A DNA stretch of 64,000 bases from Dermanyssus gallinae (GCA_003439945.1 QVRM01003902.1:70001-134000); one strand, 5' to 3'; shown: positions 33,181 through 48,500, counted from the stretch's first letter. A program made the numbers and translations. The notes: generated by a model not told the origin, from the letters alone.

Positions 33181-36100
33181 CTAAAATGCACAAACACGAT
33201 ACAGAACATATATATTACATATAGATTTTTCGGCATTTCTCATAAGATATTATCTGAAGGATTAACCAGTATAAAAACTCCTGTGATTTAGATCAATCTG
33301 CCGTATCACGTATCCACTCCTATCTCCCAGAACAGATTATTCAAAAGAAACACAAGAGAAAAAAAAAACATTTCTCTGGCGTATATCTCAAGCTAACTTT
33401 GCAAATTTTCCCCAATGCATCTCGCTTCTGCTAGTCAACTTTTAGACAAAACATTTTGTTCCGAGCGTGCTGGTATGTCTACTTATTGTCGATTTTTTAA
33501 GTCTGTCTGACCAGCCACACTATTGTAACAAACATTTGTAATTTCACTGCCAAAAACTGTAAATACTCGTAAACAATACATTTCCACTGTCCATTTTTGT
33601 TGACAAAAAAACAACCTAAGTTTAACGAGTTCTACGACCCTTTCAACTGTGGCCCTTTTGTGTTGGGACACACTGTATAGAAGCATGCATGCGTATAGTT
33701 GCCGAGCAAGATGGCTTAGAGGCAAAGTCTTTGCTCTGCATTCGGGACGTCTGGGTTCGAGACCCAGAGACCGGCCACTCTTAAATTGGTTTGCATGGTT
33801 TTCAATCTAGACAAGGTAAATGCCGGAGTGGATTCATTTTGGCCATGACATGAAACAACCGTACACGGGCAATAGTAGCCTTACGGAAAATCTAAAAAAG
33901 AAAAAAAGTTACCCTGGCCCGAAGCGTGAGCTGGTGTTCATCTTCACTGTCGCTTGAGAATTCACCATCGTCTTCTTGGCCGCAATTGCCAGCCTCGTCA
34001 GCCCGTCCATCCTTCATTCTCATGGTGTTGATTCGTTTCCGGGGTGTTTCCGGTGTTGAGGCTTCGTCATCGGTTGAGCCGCCTCCGCCACCATCGCCCT
34101 CGTCATCCTGAGCGCGCGCATCTATAAAGGTAAATGCCGGAGTATTGAATGTACATCGTATACATATGTACATACAGCAACGCGATGAACAGCCACATGA
34201 ATACTCCAGAGGAGAGAAGGGAGACAGAGAGAGAGAGATAGAGAATGCAAAGCCTCGTCTGTTCTGTCTCACCGAGAAGGAGACAGTGCACACTGTGTGC
34301 CGTTAGATTACCCCCAATGCTATTCTCAATCGATCACGTCCTATTTTTGGAATAATGTGCTTTTTTTTTGCTTTCACGTTTGCAATCACGCCGGATGACA
34401 TTCATAGACGCCATATAAACACCTGACTAGAAGTGTTGTAAGCAGTGGCGAAACGCTGACGTGCCGCACACAAACAGCGCGACCATGAACAAGAAAGGCG
34501 CTCATTTGACAGCAGTAATTGTATACGATTACCACATACGTATACATAGAGTTGTGTTTATGAACTCACCTTCGTCCACCGGCAGAACAAGCGGCGGCGG
34601 TGGTTTCTTTCGGCTCGATTTTGCCTCGGATTTCGCAACCTCCCTGGTTGGATCCCTGACAAATACGTCTTGTAACGTCCTGTTCGTTTCCACTGCCTCG
34701 TCGGGTTGGCTGCATGGCGGCGATCCCGATTCGTCTCGGCGAACGGTACCGCCTTCATCTGGCGTCTCGTTGCGGACGACGCCCTTCTCGGCTTCTCGTT
34801 GAGCCGTCTTGCCGTCGAAGCGACTGAGGTCGAGCTCCTTGACGGTGGGACTTCGTCCTCCTTTGGATGCTAGCCGTAACTCTGTATGAATTTTTGCGGC
34901 AAAGTCTCTCGACTCGACCCTGCTGAGCTTGAGAGCCAACTCCCTTGCGTCGAGTACGCCGGGCAGCGGTGGCCGAACTGAGTCACGCCGTTGAGGGCTT
35001 CCCTGCTGAGGTGTCACCGCGGCGCTCGTCGCGCGGCTCGTCGATCTGCTCGAGATTGCGCTGGATACCGCCGAGTCAGGCTGTGCCGAGTTCGACCGTG
35101 ACAGGGGCAACTTGTCGCCTAAAATCGAAACGCAAGGCAGACCCGATAGAGGAGCGCATTACGATGGGACGCAGGAGGGTCGAGGAACAAGCCTGGTGGG
35201 CAGATTGCGCATTGAGGCGCACGCATCGAGCAATAATAGTATTCGGCGACCTGGCTTCGTTCACTTACCGTCATGTCGTCTGCTGCGTAACTCTTTGAAG
35301 AGACGTCGATACCTCGGGCGACGCGTCAACAGCTCCTGATGTCTACCCTGGTCAACGACGCGTCCCTGCTGTAACAGCCATACCTGGTCGCACTTCTCGG
35401 CTGTCAGCAGGAGCGGCGAGATGACGATGCACGTTCGATCCTTACGAACGTCCTCCAGTGCAGTGATGACCTTCTGCCAGTAGTAGCAGCAGCAGCAAAA
35501 GCAGTAACAGCATCAGCAACAACAACAATACCAAGAGCGTAAACAGCGACGAAAACAACGATTGTTGTTTGTTTGTTTGCTTAGGAATCGACGCAGACAA
35601 CGTGTCAACAGCGACGCACAGAAGATATCGCGGCATGATCAAACACCTTCATAAAAACAACATTCGAGTAAAAAGCAGTACATTTGCATTGCGACTAACG
35701 ACTATGTGCTCAATTGCTTAAAAGAAAGCCGCTCCGACTAGACTAACTAGATTCTAAGCAGGTCTGTAACCGTTGTTTGCATTTTTTATAGGGGGGGGGG
35801 GTTGGATGGTAATGCACAATCTCTTTTTATTGAGACATTTGTGCTCCCCGTTTTTTTCGATCATGGTCGATTTTTAATCCACTCCGGCATTCACCTTGTT
35901 TAATTTGGGAACCATGAAAACCAATTTAGGAATGGCCGGTCTGGGTCTCGAACCCAGGCCTCCCGAATGCAAGGCAAAGGCTTTTGCCACTAAGCCGTCT
36001 TGCTCGGTAAACATTGGTATACATGATATTAATTCTGCTGTTTTTTGATGCAGCCGATAAATATGGTCGCTAATGCTGGAAAAAAGAGAGTTCAGAGGGA

Positions 36101-37960
36101 GTGATTACTGAAGACTATCTGTAAACGATGCTCACTAAGTTCAAAACTGCCTAACTGATAATGTTCACCGCCCCTGCCTCACTGAGAATTAACCCACTCG
36201 ACCTTGATAGGCTGCGGCCCACCGAAGTAGGCCCGGTGGAGCCAGCCAGCCGTTAGTTCAGCTAGAAACCCAGACGATACAACACGGCTCGGGCCACAAA
36301 GAACTATTTCAAGAGATTCAAGAAAACAATTTAATTCCTTGTAGTAGAGGTCCGGCTTCAGAGAACGCGAGCGGAACAACACGCGTGACACGCAGGACTC
36401 GGTGATGTCCTGGCCGAACGTGCGAACAACGTGCCTAGACCTATGTTTCCATGGAAGAATGCAGCAAACTTTGGGTGTAGGCGCACCACATCGACTACGA
36501 CCTGATCGGTAAGGAACAGGACAAGGGCATCAACATGCACGTCTCTGCTGCCGCTGCTCATCTCTGCTGGGACAGCAACTACAACGCAACCGCGCGGTAA
36601 GCCGCAAGAAGCCCGACGACGTTATTTCGGCAGTTTCCGAACTGGCAGTACCTGATCGTGCTTCGCGGGCTACTTCGCAATCAAAAGTGCTGTGGCGGTG
36701 ACGCGGCCTCGCCAAGCTCTTTGGAAAACCTACCTCAAGTAGCGACAAGTGGATAATCACCATTTGGCGATGACCATTGTCGCCCTCAGTGGGAAGGCTG
36801 CCGTTCGCATGCCGCTGTTGGCATTCTGCGTAAGAACATCGGCCACCTGAACACTGCCATATTCAGAACACAGGGAAAGCAGACGTTTTCGAGACGGGCC
36901 AGCCCACCTGATAGCATGGCGGCGGCACTAGCGGCGCCGTAACGACGTTCGCGTAACAACACGTTCTCGGCCCGCCAATGCCTTTGAAAAGCAACGTCGA
37001 GAAACGGTGATCAATGAGCAGGGTGCTCGATTAAAGTGGGCTCTTCCTCACTAAAAACATTCTAGCGAGGCGCGGGACGCGGACATACGCGGACAGTCTA
37101 CATATTTTGCGTGCGAGTTGAATCTACCGATACCTTAACTCAAAATCAGACGCACTTAGAGTTAATCGTATGTCAGTGCAATAACAGTGCTTGAGCGGCA
37201 GGTAATTCGTAAAGGAGTTAGTCCTCAAATGTAAAAACTAAACAGTAAATGAGTGCAGATGTTCGGAGTCGATTGTAGAAACACAAGGGCGATCAACTGG
37301 TGTGCAGCACGCCGTATGTGACTGGTAGATCGTTCACGGATGTTGGGTAGAAAACTGCTACAGAAAACTGTTACAGAAAACTGCTACGTCTGGAAGCTAT
37401 AGCTTGCCACTTGTCTGAGTGTCTCAAATGAGAAAAACCAACGTCTCAGCTTACGATGTGTGAGACATCGTGTACATCAAAGGCTAATAAATATTCAGTT
37501 CACAAATATTTACAATTCAGCTGTGTCTATGTAACGCATCAGAAAACAAATGGCACTATTCGGTGGCGCACATGAGACCTTATCTCAGTCAGGTGGCGAC
37601 ATCCACGATATGCCGCTGGCCAAGTCGTCTGCAATTAATTGACTAGATTATCCGCGTCAATTGTTTGCAATTAAGGCTTGTATTGGTTTCGTTGAGTGTC
37701 CGAATGCCGTTAGGACTTGTAAGGACGTCTATATTTTTCTAATATTTTTGCCTCTAGTGGGCCTCAGTCGTAGTGGGCGTAGGGTGCTTGGCAATTGAGG
37801 GATCATTACGAGCCCAAAGAAAGCCCAAATATTAGCTAAGATCGATGTGCTGTTTCTTTAAAGGTTCGTGTAGCGCACGTGAAATTTTCCCACTAGCTTG
37901 GTGCAAACATGTTTCATTAGTTAGTGCAGGCGAATCGAAGTGCAATCAGGTAGAACATTA

Positions 37961-38055
<95 letters not shown>

Positions 38056-38538
38056 GTACCTATTTCCTTACTGAAAGCAATCGAATTCTTACTAAAACGT
38101 TTCGAAACTTTCAATATGAATGTTAATGTTTCCCCTTGTGTTTACTGAGGTGAAAGTGCCGTTCGGTACAGACGAGTCCCATATATATAAGTCGTATCGA
38201 AAAACGATAACAACAGATAAAAAGCATCGCCAACCCTTATGCGCGCAGGCCGCAACATACAAGCCTGCATCTTCGTGCCTCTTGTGCTCTTCCTCTGTAT
38301 AAAACAACAGATCAATTAACGCAATACTAACACTACAGGCGAGTGTGCAATAATGATAATGACGGTGTTCTCATCACTGGCAGACGCTTGCGTCCACCAC
38401 GACCGAATGGCCTGTTTATACCTTAACTTGATCCTCGGATAAATCTTCCCAACCGGATTGATCCACGAGCAGAATCTTCGGCTCCCGCAGGATGGCTCTA
38501 GCAATCGAGAGCAGCACCTGCAATCAGTTATAGTTACT

Positions 38539-38598
<60 letters not shown>

Positions 38599-39910
38599 CG
38601 TAGGTCATTCAATATGTAAGCAACGTTTCTCATTTACCTTTGTAGTGCATAACATAGAAGTAGCACTCTTTACTCTACCACATGCCCGATCTCAGACAAA
38701 AGCGGGGTTACGATCACTTGTAGCAAATATTTAAATTCAGCACCGCAGCACTTGTGTAGACATGCGGAAACACGAATTCCGTATCATGATAGGGTAATTT
38801 TATTTCAAGAATTGGAGGGCTGGGCAAATCAATCAAAGTTTACGGGGACTCTGCACCAACGTTGGCGACTATTCGTCTATTAATTAATTTTTTTTTTAAT
38901 TAATTGAGTTGTTGGTCACTACGCCAGAAATAGCTTCTTTTTATTTATTATTCATTATAACCCTAAATACATTCAAAGGTTTCATCTGAGAAACTTAAAA
39001 CACGTCAAATTTGACTATCGGTATCATCATTATATCAGCAGCGAAGACGTATAATTTTTGTTTAGTGTCATATTTTACATTTATCACAAACGTGCAGAGC
39101 ATCGTAATCGACCAGGCATACATTCGACAGCGGGACTTTAAGGAATATTAGTGTGAAACCGTTGGAGTACCACAGTAGCGTTTAAAGACCGCTTCCCTTC
39201 TAGAACAGAAAATAATAATCGCCCCCTTTGGGCGTGGTGTAAGAAATTGTTGGAATCATCCACCTTAATGTCATACAAACGTCAACGAATAAATATGTAT
39301 AAGATGACTGACAGATCGAAGGTATCCCAGTAGGTGGAGTGCTCTTTTTACTGCACAAAGGATCAGAAGAAAGAAATCTGCTGCGATTGATGACTATCAA
39401 TAAAAAACACACATTACAGACCATTTCGCACCAGTGTTTGTCTATGCATAGGCGCAGTCCATACGAGTTCCACCACGTTACTTCTGAGTCGAAACAGCAG
39501 TCATAGAAGGGAAGGACGCTTAACAAATGTACGCCCAAGCATGCCAGGATTGTTTTGCCAGCCGGTCAAGTAATGTCCACTGTTTGTCGGAACTACCAAA
39601 GACGGTCCAGATTGCCGTCAATTCTATTCTGCTGATTTGTCCACACATTATGACATCTTTCTATTACCAAAAAACGCATGCTCTGGTTCGGGCAAAAATA
39701 CATATATTCGCGTGAGGAAGAGATCATCGCCGGAGGTATGCGTAACTTAGAGGCCTTGAGATTTCGACGATTTTAAAGAGTTAAAGGGCTGAACAAGGTG
39801 TGCAGAGCTCCAAGCGGACTACCTTGAAAAATAAACTTTTTAAATCCTGAAATTATGTGTTCTTTTCTTGTTATCTAATGGCGTGTCATGTGACGGTCCA
39901 TACACTCACT

Positions 39911-39960
<50 letters not shown>

Positions 39961-42378
39961 TCTAGAGAGAGAGAGAGAAAGAGATTCCTTCATATATTCA
40001 ACTACGAATCGCAGCGATTGGCTATGAAGGTAAAACTACTTTTGCTACAAGTGCTATGCTACTTTCAGCGCTGGTACTAATTGGCGTGCTGTAATTACAA
40101 GTGATGATGATAACGATATGATGTTGAAAGTCTAGTGCTACTACTTTTGTAAGATTTATTACTAACATTGCATGTATCGAAGCGTATTCATACAAGTACT
40201 AATACTGTCCTAATCCTACATATGCGACCATTGCTAGCGGAACTGCTTAGAACATATCAGATGACGCTATTATTATTATAAACAAACGCATACCTTTTGT
40301 GTAGGCCCTACAGGCTCTCCTTGCGACTCCGTTGATCCCAGTATTGTCTGGTAGCCTTGGGGTAACTTCGTAATAAAGTCGTGCACCCCACTTTGTTGAC
40401 AGGCTTCTATTACCTACAAGCCCGACACACCAATTTAACAGTATCGTTGTTCACAAATTGGCAACATCATAAAATCGGCTTAATGAGACTCTGATAAACG
40501 GCAGAGGCACATGACAATGTGCTGTACTTTGCGTTACTGAAGGAGGAGAGTCGTTATCCCTTGAAGTGCTTTATACATTTACAATCGTACACTTGTAGAT
40601 GTAAATATATATATCCGAGCTTACCATTTGATTGGTGACGTGGCGGCGACTTTGTCCGTAGGCGATGTTAGACCAAATTGTATCGAGGAAGAAATGCGGC
40701 TCAAGGTTAATTATACCCATCTGCTGGCGGACCCACGAAACGTCCAGGCACTTTGTGGCCTTCTTGTCTAAAAGCTGCAACGACGCAACAATGACACTGT
40801 TGTGTATAGCTATCCGCCCATCAGAATTCATTACGGTTCCTATGAATTTGAGTGAAAATGTGGTTTATATTTTCAAATGCAAACACTTTTTGTTGTTTCG
40901 CGATGCCTCTATTTAAGAATAACTGGCAAACCCGTACTGGCTTATCAAGGTGAGTAATTTAGGTGCGCGTAAATGGGTGAATACAGTGCCCGGATAAATG
41001 GTAAACATTTGAGGAAGTCGCGGCACCCGTTAAAATAAGAATGCTTTTTTTCAATGGAGCGAAGGAAGGGTATACCGCTGGCCCGAGATAGAGCTTTAGA
41101 GCCCCAGCTTGGTTGGCCAACGTAGACGGTGTGCTATTGCACATAAACAACAAAACACAGTGTTTTTCTGCAACTAAAGGTTGGAATGAGGGATCTCATT
41201 AGATTGGAGATTTGTGATTCATAGCGCCGGCGTCAAATCACAAGCTCCCATTATTGTTGCTTTTCGCGCTGAGTGTAGGAAAAGACGTCGCTTTAGGGAT
41301 TGCAGGACCAAGTATTAGCAAAGATCCGAGTTGGATCAATCGGATAGTGGGTGGAAGGGCAAATATTCTCAGCGTGTTTCTGCCAATGTCAATGCCCATT
41401 CATGCATGCAATAGGTTTTATGTGCGTGCTAAAATATATGGATGTACATTTCTGAATCATTTTGTCGTCAGGCGTAAACTTACAATTTCGCCTCCAGTGG
41501 GCCGATCGAAGAGCTGCAACAGCTCGAGACAGGCGCGTTTCCCACTGCCAGGCTCTCCGGCAAGTGCTATAATCTGACCGGGTGCTGCCTCAAAGGACAC
41601 AGACCGTAGAACCATCTGGTCCTGCGTAAAGATGTAGGTGCACGACGAATAGCGAAAATCGACCGAATGGAACGATACGACGCCGTCGCAGACTTCCTGG
41701 AGAGCAAGAACAAGACGAAGAGAAAGGATAACAGACGAATGCGAATGCAACAACACATGCACAGATATGTACTCGAGTGTATCATGTACGTGTACAGTAT
41801 AGTATACGGATGTGTTTGGTTTGCAAAACTCGATATGTCGGCCGATATGTCGTCGATCAAGACAGTCATAAGTGATGACTAGTCAAGTACGACGAGTACC
41901 AGCCACCTGTTGTACCTTGCTTTCGTCGACATATTTCCTATCCGCCGAGTAGAGATCACGAAGTCTTTTCTTCAGGGCCAACACGAAGGCAGCTCCGTGA
42001 CGCGCCTGCGAGAAGTTCGGTGCGAATACGGCCAGTGACTGCGCCAGCAGGAGAACTCCGAAGATAATGCTCTCAGTTAACTTGAAGACCTGTCGGTGTG
42101 GCAAAGATCACATTGCTCAATTATCGTTTCTGAAGCTTTAGAGGCCTATCTTGCAGTTGCTGTTGTTGTTTGTTACCGTCGCCGACCATGGTCGTGCAGA
42201 TTCCTGTGGTTTACTTGTCATCTGTGTAATCTTCTAGCCCCTGTGTAATCTTCTTGCGCAATTTTCTACTAGTACTAGCCATTTTCAATATATTATGCTT
42301 ATAGTTAAATTCAATTTTAGCCGTGTTGGTGTCAAATAGTAATTGCAAATCCTCGTACACATATATATATTTATATAG

Positions 42379-42453
<75 letters not shown>

Positions 42454-42467
42454 ATATATTTATATAC

Positions 42468-42510
<43 letters not shown>

Positions 42511-45500
42511 AGAACCGACAAGACCCCCATCGGCAAATGTATATCAATACGTTTCCCGTTACAATAGTAGAAATCGTTCGCATATCACGTATGCGTTAGT
42601 TGTCGGCCAAGTCAAGGCTTGGACTGGCCCACCCTGCCAACGACCCTCTAAAAGCCGCGATGTTTTCACGTTAGCTCAAAATTGATATCCTCTGCAGATT
42701 AAAAAAAAATTGCCCGAACTTTTCTTTGCCGGGGCGCGCAGATGCGATTAAGCGATATTTCCGTCATCAAACATGATTGTCATAACGTCGTTACAAATAT
42801 CATCGTCATTCTGCCTAGCCGTTTTCCGTCTTCCCAAGACAAGCCTCGTGGCTCAAGCATAGCCAACGTTGTTGCCGCCAGTATGTCGGGCATGCTGCCG
42901 CAAGGACTGTTGGGGAAACCCTAGATATATTTTGCTGTCCGGCCCTTGGTGCATTGAAGATATAACTCAGGTTGTGTTCCAAGCCCGTAGGGAACGGAGG
43001 ATGGTCTAGAATTGAAAACAACCTCCTTAAAAATGTTTTTAATTCTAGTATGTCACGTCCGCCGGCGCCATTATGGATACAAACTACTGGATAATGTGGC
43101 ATAGCGTCCACCGGTTTTCCACAGTCGTATGCCTATGTGTGGCATCGATGCCACTACCGCAGGTGGACTTAGGGTGACAGCCCCGAAATGCCTAGTCCTC
43201 CTTTTGAGCCGGTAGTCCTAGAGTCCTGCGAGTTTCCCCCGGGTTGAGCAACTATTTACTGTTGTAAGGCTACGTCGTGAGTTTGCGCAGTTCATTGATT
43301 CAGTTCATCTATCCGCATTAAGAGCATATATCCGGAGAATATTGGCATGTAGTTATACCGCTTTATGTTCGTGGATTATATACGGATTCCTTGTGGGACG
43401 CCTGCAAGAAACCGCCTAGGACTCCGTCGTCTAGGTACCATAAATTGATTGGGTATGTCAGCGATGCAACCAAGTCAATAACTGCTACGCAAAATAAGGA
43501 TATTCCTAAGGAATCGCTTTATTGAACCCCTGCTTAAACCCCTGCCTAGGTCATAATGATCTCACCCAACTACCATACGCATGGATTATAACTTTTATGT
43601 AACTGTCGGCTCGCAGGCCGCGGGGCCTAGCAAATGCCCGGGCCGAACACACCGCAATTTCTACATCAACCTTCGCCACAAATTATAGCTGGTGTTTATG
43701 AATCCCCTTCCATAAAGGATCAGTATATTTGCAAATACTTATTTCTGCAACCAGCCGTCGAACGCACGATGAACAACTGACGGTCTTCCTTAGAACAAAT
43801 TACTTTGCTCTGAAGACGTGAGGCCTACACCGGTCTAGAACAGTAGAGGTTGTCATGATATAGGACATCCACAATATCAGCTGTCTCTGCAAGATCGACG
43901 CCAATCGCTCCGGACGGCTCCAAGGTCAAGTCCGCCAGCAATCTGGGCCTAATAAGATCTAGCCCGGCAAAATGTCTTCTAGTTTTTCCTGTTGCTCTCG
44001 TAAGGGTAGGATGTGGGTAGGTAAGGTGTAGAAAGCACGTCAAGCAGATAAGTTCCCTCATCTGGGCTCGCGGTGCGCGATTCGCTCTCCTTGTTGACAA
44101 ATGTATTGCTATTGACACAAAGGATTATAGTGCGTACCATTATTTATTGTCGTTGTCTGTGACTACGTCCTCTTGGGAAGTTACTCAGAGACTCCGCCAG
44201 CTGCGACATTACTGTCTTGGGGCATCCGTAAACTTCTTTAGAAGTTTGGCCGCGTCGGGGTTAATAATGCGAAGGTATCGCCGCGAGCCGCGCCGGGTCC
44301 GACTGGGCATCTTCCTCCTGACGGACCTTCGCTTGGAAAATAAGCACATCGTCGGTCTTTTTGCTGCCCACATTTGCCGCCGGGCAGAGGCTCACTGCGG
44401 ATGGGTGAGCCTGATCAACTGGCCTCTGCCTTTCGCGGAAGTCGCGATTCCCCGCACAAAAGACGCAAAGTTGCGCTTCTCGGAATGGGACTCAGCTGAG
44501 GCCTAGGATCCGCGGGCAGTTGTCCGCAGGGATGTCCTGAAATAACAGGGAAGCAGGGTGACTCACTCTAATCTGTTGTAACGCCCTGGCCCCCATGATT
44601 AGGCCGTTCTTCTTCTTAGAAAAATAGAGCTTCGAGCATGCGTTCGATCTGGCGTCGTAGGGATCTTCCGCAATTGACGCAACGTGCACAGTGGGGGCAA
44701 ACAGCCGCCAGGTGGCCCTGTTTGGCCACATTTTTGAGAAGCTCCCTGGCATGAGCATCTGTCTGCAAGGATGAGCCGCTCTTTGGCAATTAAAGCATGC
44801 GCCCTAGTGGTTGGGCCCTAAGATGGCCGCGTGCAACATGTATACGGTGTGAATGATTAAAAGTGAGGAATGAACCTATTCAGGGAGCCTCTTCTTTTCC
44901 TCTAGGCTAGGTACGTGGAAGCGTCGAGCGTGGGTAACGCCGTACGTCGTAAGATAGTTCATCAGCACCGACTTGGTACAGGCAGTACTTACATGTAGGA
45001 ATCTAGCTCTGACTGACCCAAGCCATACCATCACGCCGAACTTATTACACAAGAAAATATTTTGTTCAGGAGTGTTTTGCAAGCAAAAGCTTTTTATTCC
45101 AAATTAACAAGGTTCCCCGACTCCAACGATCGCTGATGGCACCTAAACGCTCTGTGCACCACTACTGGTATCACGTTTGCGATGCTCTAGCTGCGTCTGG
45201 CCAATTTTATTGTTTTTGCGGCTTACGACGGTTCTGAGCCCATCATCGCCATAGCGCAGCATCTTCGGTTTCCCTCCGGTTTGTCCCAAACGGTGAATAG
45301 CGACTTGCTAATCGTTCCCCGGTAGCGTGACATACACCGTCACATACTCGATTTTGTGACAGCTATGAATGACAACATCGTTATGCACCACCAGGAAAAG
45401 TCGTGGTACTTGTCCATTGGCCGAGGCTTCCACGTTGTCCATACGCTTTAACTAGCCATCAGAAGCACGCGCCGTGGAGTTAGCTGTGTGGGCGAGTTAC

Positions 45501-48500
45501 CCCGCAGCCTATATATATATATACACAGGACTTTGGAGGTCGCGCGGGCGTCTCCACCTTCCAAAGCGGAGGGCAGCCGTATCACAGAGTGTAAACAATT
45601 TATAAAAGAGCCAATATCCAGAACGCTGGACAGCAATTGTTGCTTGTAAAATCATCTAGTTCCATGTCGTTGCTTTGTGCGGACCACTATATATATATAT
45701 ATATATATATATGCACTCTGTCTGCAGGTGCCCGCATCAACATAGCCACAGAGCGAGAAAATATACAGGATACCAGCAAGAACTGTGATGATTTCTTTAA
45801 ACAGAAAAAGCATGAGCAAAATAGCGTCATGGCGCAATTCAAATCAGTCCTAACCGACCACGTCCAACGGCCACAGTGTCCCCGCCAACGTGACTCAAAT
45901 CTACCCTAACCGACCACGTCCAACGACTGCAGCGTCCGCGGCGTGCTGACACCCCAAAGCGTGTCAGACTCCACTCTCAAATGGGTCGAAATGTACAGCG
46001 TTTTGTGTTTGTTTCGTATAGGAATACAGCTTAGGTTAAGGTTTGACTCGGATTGACGATGATAGGTTGACCCTCTCCCGGTGTCGGCCTACGATCATTC
46101 ATCAACGGTGGAGGACGTTGGAGGTTTGGCGCGAAAAGCTGTGGCTGTTTTATGCTGGCTGGTTGAGACATGTTTTGTTCGGTTGAGACCTGTATCGGTC
46201 GATGAACGTTGGGTACGTTGAATACAGGCTTGTTGTCACTTGATACATCTCTCGCCTGGGTAGAATAGCAGTGTGGAACAGAGTCGGCACGGGCGTGCAC
46301 CCCCGCGCGGTGGAAACTTTCGTTTTCAGTATGCCAGTGAGCAACGTTACACTTGGTGGATATGCTTCGATCTCTCTCTCTACCAACGGACGGCAAACCA
46401 ACCAAGGCGACAATGGACGACGACGAAATAGCACACAGAACGCGACGAAGAGAATCAACGCCAGTCCACAGATCTAGACCCCCGTCCAGCCACGTCAACC
46501 GTTCCAGACTTACGTCCAGCCACGACAACCGTTATAGACTCCCGACCAGTCACGTCAACCGTTCCTGACTAACGTCCAGCCACGTCACCCGTTCCAGACT
46601 CCCGTCAAGTCACGTCAACCTTGACTGAAAACGAGAGTTCCCACCGGGCGGGAGTGCACGCCCGTGCCGACTATGCTCCACACCACTACACCCACGCGAG
46701 AGATGTATCAAGTGACAGCAGCCTGATCAAGCCTGCATTCAACCCAAACGACACATCGGACGACAGCGACTTTCCGGCATGTATGAATTACCGACCTTCA
46801 CAAACCCATCTCCAGCCTCAACAAACGGATCTGACCACTAACACGCGACAGACCCCCACTGTGGCTCGGGACGGGCCAATTCTGAAGGGGGGGGGGGGGG
46901 GCAGTGTGGCGAAGTTTGTCCAACCACACACTACACTGTATACGCATCATGACGCAATTCAAATCTACCCTAACCGACCACGTCCGGCGACTGCAGCGTC
47001 CGCGCCAAAACCTCAGCGTACCCAACGTTCTCCGACCGATACAACCAGCCAGCAGAGAACAGCCACTGTCTTTCGCGTCGAAACGCCAACGTCCTCCGCC
47101 GTCCAAACGATCATCGGCCCACACCGGGAGAGGGTGGACCTATGATCGGCAATGCAAGTCAAACCGTAACTTAACCTGTATTCCTATACGAAACAAACAC
47201 ACACCGCTGTAAATGTCGACCGATTTGAGAACGGGTTCTGACACCCTTTGGGGTGTCAGCACGCCGCGGTGCCTCGTGAACCATTAAATAGACCGACCAG
47301 CATGGCTTAGAAACCATCCGTTGCTCGGCTGTGCTTTGTACTAGACATTATGCCGCGTGTTGTCATTCATCGTTACTGAGTGCCTCGGGCTGCAGTACCC
47401 GTCCGGCGGAGTCTACATCTCCCAGCTGACATAGCGTACACAGCAGCGTTACAATATAACAAGTTCAATCAACATTGATTTGGTACCAAAATTATCCCCA
47501 TGAAACTCGAAATGGCCTCAAATTTATTTCCGTTCTGTCCCTTTTGTGAGTGAAGTGGCAAACTGGTTATACTCTGAACGTCGTAATTAATAAATAGGCA
47601 TGACAGCATCTCAATCTTTGAAAACTGTTCTTAATACGATTATTCTTGTTTTGTTAGCCATGTTGGACGCATTTCAGACAAAGCCGAATTTAATTCGGAA
47701 CACGCTGGTATGTTCATATATTTTTGTCATTGAGCAATTCGTTGTCTTCCAATCACATCTATTGTGACGTAATGTCCAGCCGCATCGTTATAACCAATGT
47801 TACTAGAATAGAATAGAAACTCCTTTATGCATGTAATAAAGCGTAAGAAATGACAGGTCGAAAGCGGGACCTGTGCAGTCATCCTGTTGTAAATATCCCT
47901 GGCCACGCGCCGGGCAAGCATATAATTGATGTGCTTCGTGCTTACAACGCATTCGGGCACACACATTATTATAGGCGTTTGCGATTGTTCGGCCGCACTT
48001 AAGAGAAATGATCAATAAGACTTGGGCCCATAAGTTGTGCTAAACTTCGCCTGCGATTTTTTCTGAGTGTATCTATTAAGGGCGGTAACAGAATGTCGTC
48101 TGTTTTAAAGTTACCTCTTCCGAGGAGTCTCGTTAAAAATCTTCTTTGCACAGCTTCGATTCGACCGTCGATAGCAATTTCACCGTCAGTCCTAAACAAG
48201 ACATATCACTCTTTCCCCCTCCCGTTCTATTGAATGCTTATTCAAACGAAACTACAACACTCTAAAGTTTGGCACATATAAGTTGAGACGTCATGTATAG
48301 TTGGACCACACGATAATTCATCCGGTAAAAAGGGTACGCACCTCAGTGAAGTCGTTAAGCTGCTGCGAATCGATCGAGTGGCACGCAATATAAAAGATGA
48401 CAGTATAGCTTAGCAGTGGAATAGCCTGCGACACAGCGTACAATAGCCCGTTGCGCAGACTGCGTCCCAGCCTAGAATAGAGAACAATGTGTTGTGTCGC

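Larger units (their letters stand above)
35474..38421 (-). other. Intron 19 of the ABC gene (SINE copy plus unrecognised DNA)
   Basis: 2.9-kb intron. It contains CAG/CAA repeats (about 35482-35530), SINE A copy 2, a GC-richer stretch 36180-36900 with short frames but no recognised domain, and a (TA)n array at 37967-38050. Confidence 0.6.
42090..48341 (-). other. 6.2-kb intron 14 of the ABC gene
   Basis: The largest intron. It holds the (TA)n at 42361-42506, an inverted-repeat element (45936-47269) and a CR1-like 3' fragment (47803-48205). The stretch 42510-45830 has no recognised feature: frames at 43825-44118 minus and 44147-44506 plus have no motif I know and may be mobile-element relics. 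Confidence 0.65.

Noticed and set aside
36179..36763. Possible exons in intron 19
   Set aside because: Overlapping frames on both strands, no family similarity seen and phases do not fit the ABC gene.
38316..38504. 62-codon minus-strand frame with Trp/Ser-rich peptide
   Set aside because: Out of frame with the conserved NBD2 exon at 38422-38517 that it overlaps.
42285..42536. YIYI-type frames here and at many other (TA)n arrays
   Set aside because: Dinucleotide repeats read in frame; not genes.
43825..44506. Possible gene fragments in intron 14
   Set aside because: Frames of about 100 codons on both strands, no recognisable motif or splice logic.
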